In this document: positions 59,501 to 64,000 of the stretch, in pieces
Layout: every line of letters begins with the position of its first letter
Position numbering within the stretch: the first letter of the stretch is position 1
Origin: Neisseria lisongii
Lineage (GTDB): Bacteria; Pseudomonadota; Gammaproteobacteria; Burkholderiales; Neisseriaceae
Direction of reading: 5' to 3'
DNA: 64,000 nt
Assembly: GCF_028463985.1 (NCBI RefSeq)
Contig: NZ_CP116766.1
Coordinates: 186,001-250,000 of the forward strand
The notes under the pieces: model-generated
Database searches by the model: none
What the model saw: only the letters and a program-made list of their open reading frames with translations
Told to the model about the DNA's origin: nothing
Position numbers and translations under genes: made by a program

Positions 59501-59997
59501 TCTTCGATGTAGGCGCGCAATTCTTCGGGGCGGGCTTCGATAATGCGGGAAATCATGCCCTGTTCGATAATCGCATAGCCTCTTGCGCCCACGCCCGTAC
59601 CTAAAAACAGGTCGGTAATGTCCCGCCGCCGCACCACTTGGTTGTTGATGAAATAGGTCGATTCGCCTTGGCGGGTGAGCTGGCGCTTGATGCTGACTTC
59701 GGCATACTGCCCCCAAGCGCCCTGCAGGCTGTGGTCGCTGTTGTCGAACACCAGTTCCACCGAAGCCCTCGGCGCAGGACGGCGGGTGGCGGCACCGTTG
59801 AAAATTACGTCCTGCATACTTTCGCCCCGAAGCTGCTTGGCGGAAGCCTCGCCCAACACCCAGCGCACGGCATCGATGACATTCGATTTGCCACAGCCGT
59901 TCGGCCCGATAACGGCAACCAACTGCCCGGGAACGTGAATGGTGGTCGGGTCGGTAAAAGATTTGAAACCGGAAAGTTTGATATGGGTCAGTCGCAT
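56509..59997 (-). CDS. smc: Chromosome segregation ATPase SMC
   Basis: A 1162-aa SMC that compacts and aligns chromosomes with ScpA and ScpB. Walker A is GPNGCGKSN at 31-39; the signature LSGGEKALTA starts at about 1064; Walker B CLLDEVDAPLDD has its Asp-Glu at about 1092-1093. Two long glutamine-rich coiled coils surround a hinge at roughly 510-660 (HVTPEWQHALSVMLDERL to TPEGHRIDKVSVW). At least five DUS are embedded. The antisense strand shows very long open frames because of codon bias. The scp genes are not adjacent. Confidence 0.97.
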   Translation of the reverse strand: MRLTHIKLSGFKSFTDPTTIHVPGQLVAVIGPNGCGKSNVIDAVRWVLGEASAKQLRGESMQDVIFNGAATRRPAPRASVELVFDNSDHSLQGAWGQYAEVSIKRQLTRQGESTYFINNQVVRRRDITDLFLGTGVGARGYAIIEQGMISRIIEARPEELRAYIEEAAGVSKYKERRRETEGRLKDTREHLQRLSDLQNELARQVEKLEKQAQTAEQYQQLTRQLNQQQDLLDYAQWQQSLTDADKATERHQALQAQQDETAAAVQNLSETVHTLQADEQNCQQQLHELNNRRGILREQIARLEEQIRHRRNLSQRLERDRQTAQGQLQRIVQEQKTIESQLEESDIQIEDKQAELAEWAVQVAEYETQLPELEAAQAAANAAFTDQQDEINRFRRELALKQQQLAHAEQAYRQAEARIGRLKTEHQALNLPDSSETAAARETVELLHSQELHYEEETAAAEEQLAGLRNRFQTASEQFQTLQQQHITLQAQQQALAQILSQNRQAADFWQAAGEPEAPQLWQHIHVTPEWQHALSVMLDERLHSRSVAGRFTPPSPLPAAQAVWIADTLSGGIKKSLPAQALLNQLQAQAPFQTALHHWLDGVLCAPDLDYALQHRQDLSDRQIWLTPEGHRIDKVSVWLYAEAAADNLIAQKNRLDGLSAELEQLSPQVAQAQAAYQQAQQDLAAAENRYTELNRLQKQHSQQYRQAQQRAAELLARTNQGQLRQEHIQQELAQLENEQAVLQHSADSLQDDIAALHDTLAELEHQQQNAAHGRQTQQGRLKQAQLALLETKRRYGLAEVDVHKLQQHKLNLQQQTDRLNQQAADLQERQQELALAYESEMQDDEQHLQLEQLTESALTLDDSYAEQHTKLADIQAQGREQYARQQALQAKLPQLQAATQTALLQQQEALLNAKRFHQNLIERQADFDNLAELAQNAGRLNTLNSNIGSLSRQIEALEPVNLAALQELEEARERDGYYRSQSEDVQSAIALLEEAIGQIDSKTKACFKETFDAANAKVQEFFPTLFGGGEASLKMIGDDLLTAGVSIMARPPGKRNSTIHLLSGGEKALTAISLVFALFSLNPAPFCLLDEVDAPLDDANTLRFCNLVKEMSAQTQFLYISHNRLTMEMAEQLVGVTMQEEGVSRIVAVNIQQALQMAEP

Positions 59998-60066
59998 GGG
60001 CGTGGCTTGGGGAAATCGTCAGAAGGGCTGTATTTTAACCGAAGGACGGGGATTTGGGATATAGCA

Positions 60067-60099
60067 ATGCCGTCTGAAAATTGAATTTTCAGACGGCAT
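60067..60099 (-). terminator. DUS hairpin after PepSY gene
   Basis: ATGCCGTCTGAAAAT with its inverse around a short loop, between the PepSY gene and smc on the same strand. Confidence 0.75.
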
Positions 60100-60121
60100 C
60101 GGTTTTCAGTTTAAACGGCAA

Positions 60122-61528
60122 TCAGTGAAACCATTTTTGCAAAGCCGGAATGCGGGCGACAATCAGCGTATCGAGCAGCCAGAAAAACAGAATCACCATA
60201 ATCGCCGCCGGAAATGCCGCCGCCAGCACCAGCAGCGGCAAGGCCATGCCCCACCAAAACGGCAAATCGTTTTTGTCTGCAGGCGCAGCCAAGCCGGCAC
60301 CTTGCGGACGGCGTTTCCACCACATCACCAAGCCGCTGATGCACACCGCAATCACGCTCAGGCAAAACACGACATTAAACGCAATACTCCACCAGCCCAG
60401 CGTTCCCATGTGCAGCGCAATGCTGACCGCCATAAATTTGCCGAACCAGTTGTAATCGTCGTAACGGATGTCGGCAAGGATTTTGCCGCTGTATTGGTCG
60501 ATATGCACCGTGCGGTCGATAAACGGGCTGTTGGCATCGTAGCTCATCGAGTCTTGCGTCAGCGTCCACACGCCGGTTTCGCCTTTGGGAAGATTCAGCT
60601 GATAGCGGCCTTTGAAACCGATTTCGCGGGCATAGCGGTCGAGTGTTTCCAAAGTCAGCGGCTGGTCGGCGGCAACGCCGTTTTCCCCCAGTGTACTGCC
60701 CGACTGCGGCATCGGTGTCAATTCCAACACCCAAGGCACTTCCTTGGTTTTACCGTCGTTCAATAACCGGCCGTGGGTAACGACATCTGATTCAGGGTTC
60801 GGTGCAATGCCCCATTTGCCTGCCGGAAACTGACTCCACGCCTGTACCGCCTTACCGCCCCAAATACCCGCCCATGCCAAGCCGGACAGGCAAAACAGCA
60901 GTAAAATCAAACTAATCCAACCGCCGATTGCACCATGCAGACTGCGCCACGCATTGCGGCCGCTGCCGATTTCCGGCAACAGCATCTTTTTCAGACTGCC
61001 GCTTTTGCGCCACCACAGATAAATCCCGCTCACCATCAGCAGAATCGTCAGCGAAGCCGCCGCCTCAATCAGAAAATCGCCGAATGTGCCAAGCAGCATA
61101 TCGCCGTGAATATCGTCCATCAAATGATAAGCATTCTGATTGCGGGGATTGACCGCCACCGCTTGCGCCGTATAAGGATCGACCGACACCATAAACGCTT
61201 TGTCGCCGTTATTGACACGGAACACCGCCACCATATCCTCACTGCGGGGCGCAATATACTGCGCCACCGAAGCCGTATCCGACTTCAAGGCACTGCGTGC
61301 CGCTTCCGCCTGCAGCGACAAAGGCTGCACCACTGCCTGCGGCGTAACATGAGTGCGCTCGTTGTCCCGCCCGATGGTATTGGCAAACAAAATCATCGCC
61401 AGCCCCGTAGCGGCAAGCAGAATCAGAAACGGTGCGCTGAACAGACCGGCATAAAAATGCCAACGCCAAACCGCAAGATAACGGCGGTTTGCAGAACGCT
61501 GGGCGTGATTGGTGGATTGGTGTGCCAT
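60122..61528 (-). CDS. PepSY-associated membrane protein (PepSY_TM family)
   Basis: A 468-aa inner-membrane protein with four main helices, the first WRWHFYAGLFSAPFLILLAATGLAM. PepSY domains lie in the periplasmic loops (SVDPYTAQAVAV and IDQYSGKILADIRYDDYNWFGKFMAVSIALHMGTLGWW). Conserved histidines in HFYAG, DDIHGDMLLG, LHGAIGG and LHMG are spaced as in proteins proposed to bind haem or reduce ferric siderophores. Relatives often accompany TonB-dependent iron receptors, none of which is here. ATG 61528 is preceded by AAAGG. Confidence 0.85.
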   Translation of the reverse strand: MAHQSTNHAQRSANRRYLAVWRWHFYAGLFSAPFLILLAATGLAMILFANTIGRDNERTHVTPQAVVQPLSLQAEAARSALKSDTASVAQYIAPRSEDMVAVFRVNNGDKAFMVSVDPYTAQAVAVNPRNQNAYHLMDDIHGDMLLGTFGDFLIEAAASLTILLMVSGIYLWWRKSGSLKKMLLPEIGSGRNAWRSLHGAIGGWISLILLLFCLSGLAWAGIWGGKAVQAWSQFPAGKWGIAPNPESDVVTHGRLLNDGKTKEVPWVLELTPMPQSGSTLGENGVAADQPLTLETLDRYAREIGFKGRYQLNLPKGETGVWTLTQDSMSYDANSPFIDRTVHIDQYSGKILADIRYDDYNWFGKFMAVSIALHMGTLGWWSIAFNVVFCLSVIAVCISGLVMWWKRRPQGAGLAAPADKNDLPFWWGMALPLLVLAAAFPAAIMVILFFWLLDTLIVARIPALQKWFH

Positions 61529-61582
61529 AATCGGGCCTTTTGTGGGAATAAATGTGAAGAAAATGCGTATTATATTGCTCAA

Positions 61583-61655
61583 AATAGTGAATTTACTTTA
61601 AAAGTATGACGGCGTTGGCTTGCCGCCTTGTCCTACTTTTAGTAAATTCACTATA
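61583..61655. mobile_element. Short Correia-like MITE, TTTAAAAGTA-end class
   Basis: 73 bp from ATAGTGAATTTACTTTAAAA to TTTTAGTAAATTCACTATA; the core is reduced to ACGGCGTTGGCTTGCCGCC. Its ends match the 106-bp copy at 21526 almost base for base. Confidence 0.8.
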
Positions 61656-61833
61656 GTTATAAAGAACTATTTTAACCTGATTTAACCGGAAAGCGGGAAT
61701 GATACACCATAATGAGTCGGAAAGGCCGTCTGAAAATTGGATGAATTCACTATATATCCCAAAGAAAACTGAAATTAAGTGTGTAAGATTTGTGGATAAC
61801 GTGCTTATCTGATTATTTTTTCTGAAATTATTC

Positions 61834-61879
61834 GCAAAAAACAATCCCTGCTTAAAATTTAGGCAGGGATTGTTTTTTG
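61834..61879 (-). terminator. Intrinsic terminator after serB
   Basis: CAAAAAACAATCCCTGC and its exact inverse, a 17-bp stem around 12 nt ending in a T-run on the minus strand. Confidence 0.93.
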
Positions 61880-61892
61880 CGGCATTCAAATT

Positions 61893-62729
61893 TTATCTGA
61901 ACCAGTAACGTATGCGTTCCAAGCCGCCGAAGTTGATGCAGGCGTCGGCATGGGATTGGGTTTTGGGTTTTGCACGGTAGGCGATGCCGAAGCCTGCGGC
62001 TTCAATCATCGGGATGTCGTTGGCACCGTCGCCCATTGCCAGAGTGCGTTCCATTGGAATGCCGAGTTGTTCGGCGTGTTGCCGCAGCAGTCGGGCTTTG
62101 GCTTGGGCATCGATAATGCCGCCGAGCAGGTTGCCGGTCAGTTTGCCGTTTTGGATGTCCAAAATATTGGCGTATTGGTAGGCGAAGCCCAGTTGTTGTT
62201 GCAGGCGTTCGGTAAAGAAGGTGAAGCCGCCGGAGACGAGCATAAAGGGGACGTTGTGGGCGTGGCATTCGGCGAGCAGAAATTCTGCGCCGGGAGAGAG
62301 TTGTAATACTTGGTCGTAAACTTGTTGTAAAACGTTTTCGTTCAAACCGGCGAGCAGGGCGACACGTTGGCGCAGGGATTGTTCGAAATCCAATTCGCCC
62401 CGCATGGAGCGTTCGGTAATTTCGGCAACTTGGTTTTTGAGGCCGACACCGGCGGCGATTTCGTCCACGCATTCGATGGTAATCAGGGTGGAATCCATAT
62501 CGCTGACAATCAGGCCTAAATCGGCGAAAGCGAGATCGGGTAAAACGGCGAAGTCGATTTGTTGCTGCGCCAGCTGGTCGGCGACTGATTGCGGCAGGGT
62601 AAAATCGGTGGCAACGGGGAAACGCAGACTGTGGCGGCATTCGGTCGGTTTGCCCAGTGGCAGTTGGTCGAGTATGCTCAAATCACATTGTTTGAGGTCG
62701 GTATGCTGAAGGATTAAGGCGTGGGGCAT
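61893..62729 (-). CDS. serB: Phosphoserine phosphatase SerB
   Basis: A 278-aa HAD-family phosphatase, last step of serine synthesis. The nucleophile motif is SDMDSTLITIECVDEIA with Asp77 and Asp79; motif II is LVSGGFTFF; motif IV is AMGDGANDIPMIEAAG. The first ~70 residues are the variable N-terminal domain. The frame is open for 153 more codons but that part is translated repeat DNA and antisense hisD, so ATG 62729 is used. Serine feeds glycine and the gcv system. Confidence 0.95.
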   Translation of the reverse strand: MPHALILQHTDLKQCDLSILDQLPLGKPTECRHSLRFPVATDFTLPQSVADQLAQQQIDFAVLPDLAFADLGLIVSDMDSTLITIECVDEIAAGVGLKNQVAEITERSMRGELDFEQSLRQRVALLAGLNENVLQQVYDQVLQLSPGAEFLLAECHAHNVPFMLVSGGFTFFTERLQQQLGFAYQYANILDIQNGKLTGNLLGGIIDAQAKARLLRQHAEQLGIPMERTLAMGDGANDIPMIEAAGFGIAYRAKPKTQSHADACINFGGLERIRYWFR

Positions 62730-62759
62730 GGTGTGTTTTTTGGGTAAACAATGATTGGA

Positions 62760-62895
62760 GGCCGTCTGAAAACTCGCTTTGCTCGTTTTGGCGAAACCTA
62801 CGGTTTTAGCTTCGGAGAAACTCGCTTTGCTAGTTTTGGCGAAACCTACGGTTTTAGCTTCGCAGAAACTCGCTTTGCTCGTTTTCAGACGGTAT
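62760..62895. repeat. Tandem 48-bp repeat between hisD and serB
   Basis: AACTCGCTTTGCTCG-like starts lie at 62771, 62819 and 62867: two full 48-bp units and a partial third. Each full unit carries GGCGAAACCTACGGTTTTAG. A DUS opens the array and an inverted, one-base-changed DUS (CAGACGGTAT) closes it. As 48 is divisible by 3, the array stays open in frame. Confidence 0.9.
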
Positions 62896-62908
62896 GATTT
62901 TCGGCTGT

Positions 62909-64000
62909 TCAGTCTTTCAAACGGAATTCTGCGGCTCGGGCGTGGGCGGTGAGCATTTCGCCGTGTGCCAGTATGCTGGCGGTTTTGCCGAGTTTTTGTG
63001 CGCCGTCTTCGGAAACCTGAATCAGGCTGGTGCGTTTTTGGAAATCGTATGTGCCGAGCGGGGACGAGAAGCGGGCGGTGCGGCTGGTCGGCAGAACGTG
63101 GTTCGGGCCGGCGCAGTAGTCGCCGAGGCTCTCGCTGGTGTATTTGCCCATGAAGATTGCGCCGGCGTGGCGGATTTTTTCCGCCCACTGCTGCGGATGT
63201 TCAACAGAAAGCTCCAAGTGTTCCGGTGCGATGTAGTTGGCGATTTCGCAGGCACGGTCGAGGTTTTCCGCCAGAATGAATGCGCCTCGGTTGCCCAGCG
63301 AGGCTTCGATGATGGCTCGGCGGGGCATGGCTTCGATGAGGGTGTCCATCGCTGCTTTGACTTCGTCCAGATAGTTTTGCGAGGTGGCAATCAGAATGGC
63401 TTGGGCGATTTCGTCGTGTTCGGCTTGGCTGAACAAATCCATGGCCACCCATTCGGCGGGCGTGGTGCCGTCGGCAATCACCAGAATTTCAGACGGCCCT
63501 GCGACCATGTCGATGCCGACTACGCCGAATACCCGGCGTTTGGCGGCGGCGACAAAGGCGTTGCCGGGGCCGGTGATTTTGTCCACTTGGGGAATGCTCT
63601 GTGTGCCGTAGGCAAGGGCGGCAACGGCTTGTGCGCCGCCGACGGTGAATACTTTGGTTACGCCGGCAACATAGGCGGCGGCCAATACGATATCGTTGCG
63701 TTCGCCTTTCGGGGTTGGTACAACCATGATGATTTCGCCGACACCGGCAACGTGGGCGGGCATAGCGTTCATGATGACGCTGCTCGGATAAGCGGCTTTG
63801 CCGCCGGGAACGTAAATGCCGACCCGGTCGAGCGGGGTGATTTTTTGCCCCAGCAGCGTGCCGTCTTCGTCTAGATAGTGCCACGATTCCATTTTTTGGC
63901 GGCGGTGGTAGCTTTCTACACGGCGGGCGGCGGTTTGCAGGGCGGTTTGTACGTTTTCGGGCAGGCGCTCGAAGGCGTTTTTCAAGTCGTCTTGAGACAG
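62909..64000 (-). CDS. hisD: Histidinol dehydrogenase (N-terminal part outside window)
   Basis: The C-terminal ~363 residues of HisD, which oxidises histidinol to histidine with two NAD+. Visible are ITPLDRVGIYVPGGKAAYPS, TGPGNAFVAAAKRRVFG, MVAGPSEILVIAD (encoded partly by a DUS) and the catalytic pair in APEHLELSVEH. The apparent start at 63985 is an internal TTG; the frame runs to the window edge (LSQDD before it), and normal length is about 430. It is upstream of the repeat array and serB on the same strand. Confidence 0.95.
   Translation of the reverse strand: MSQDDLKNAFERLPENVQTALQTAARRVESYHRRQKMESWHYLDEDGTLLGQKITPLDRVGIYVPGGKAAYPSSVIMNAMPAHVAGVGEIIMVVPTPKGERNDIVLAAAYVAGVTKVFTVGGAQAVAALAYGTQSIPQVDKITGPGNAFVAAAKRRVFGVVGIDMVAGPSEILVIADGTTPAEWVAMDLFSQAEHDEIAQAILIATSQNYLDEVKAAMDTLIEAMPRRAIIEASLGNRGAFILAENLDRACEIANYIAPEHLELSVEHPQQWAEKIRHAGAIFMGKYTSESLGDYCAGPNHVLPTSRTARFSSPLGTYDFQKRTSLIQVSEDGAQKLGKTASILAHGEMLTAHARAAEFRLKD

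Larger units (their letters stand above)
61529..61892. other. Intergenic region PepSY gene-serB
   Basis: 364 bp: the PepSY promoter region, a Correia-like element (61583-61655), a lone DUS near 61725, an AT-rich stretch with a further ATTCACTATATA fragment at about 61745, and the serB terminator. Confidence 0.65.

Noticed and set aside
62760..62895. CRISPR array
   Set aside because: Only 2.5 units, no unique spacers between repeats, and no cas genes; the period is a simple tandem repeat.
62730..63188. N-terminal extension of SerB by 153 codons
   Set aside because: It translates the 48-bp tandem repeat, two uptake sequences and antisense hisD. SerB family length fits ATG 62729.

Overview
The window is a chromosomal segment of a Neisseria-type betaproteobacterium. 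The DNA uptake sequence core GCCGTCTGAA occurs dozens of times in both AT-(ATGCCGTCTGAA) and AG-(AGGCCGTCTGAA) forms, often as inverted pairs that double as terminators. Correia-like miniature inverted repeats lie between genes, and RmpM, FNR, NqrM, PqiABC, RecC and UbiD are all present in Neisseria-like form. The AG form being so common points to a commensal or animal-associated Neisseria rather than N. meningitidis or N. gonorrhoeae. The species is an inference.

Layout. 1-3.7 kb: the end of a DHDPS/NAL-family lyase, an aldehyde dehydrogenase and an AGCS symporter, probably a small catabolic set. 3.9-8.1 kb: CitE-like lyase, mtgA-aroE, and glnA. 8.1-9.15 kb: a decayed IS with 23-bp ends and two frameshifts. 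9.2-17.6 kb: DUF2288 protein, Lrp-type regulator, then the glycine cleavage genes gcvT, gcvH and gcvP interleaved with a Pmp3-like peptide, tag and an MFS transporter; a tandem glycine riboswitch precedes gcvT. 17.7-25.2 kb: recC, DUF1289 protein, hemN and fnr divergent around an FNR-like box, and cysB. 25.5-33.4 kb: rmpM with a strong promoter, thiL-pgpA-glycosyltransferase, pqiABC, and a TauE/SafE permease. 33.4-46.3 kb: dsbB-hemA, rpoH, lnt, DUF808, nagZ, an NhaC-type antiporter, htrA, nth, nqrM-apbE. 46.5-53.7 kb: DMT protein, a small secreted protein behind a 32-nt homopolymer, tRNA with CAU anticodon, ubiD, pepN, and an IS110-type element. 53.7-64 kb: BCCT transporter, smc, PepSY membrane protein, serB and the 3' part of hisD.

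Most of the coding content is ordinary core metabolism and envelope biology. The unusual content is between genes: (i) a family of Correia-like elements with one core and at least two classes of end, including one nested inside another and one sitting in the loop of an uptake-sequence hairpin; (ii) a 48-bp repeat, usually bounded by uptake sequences, at six or more places and tandem between hisD and serB; (iii) an IS110-type insertion whose unoccupied target copy lies about 2.7 kb away; (iv) the long homopolymer in front of a secreted-protein gene, a candidate phase-variation switch; (v) overlapping alternative hairpins ahead of the NhaC gene. I saw no CRISPR array, prophage, toxin-antitoxin pair or restriction system.
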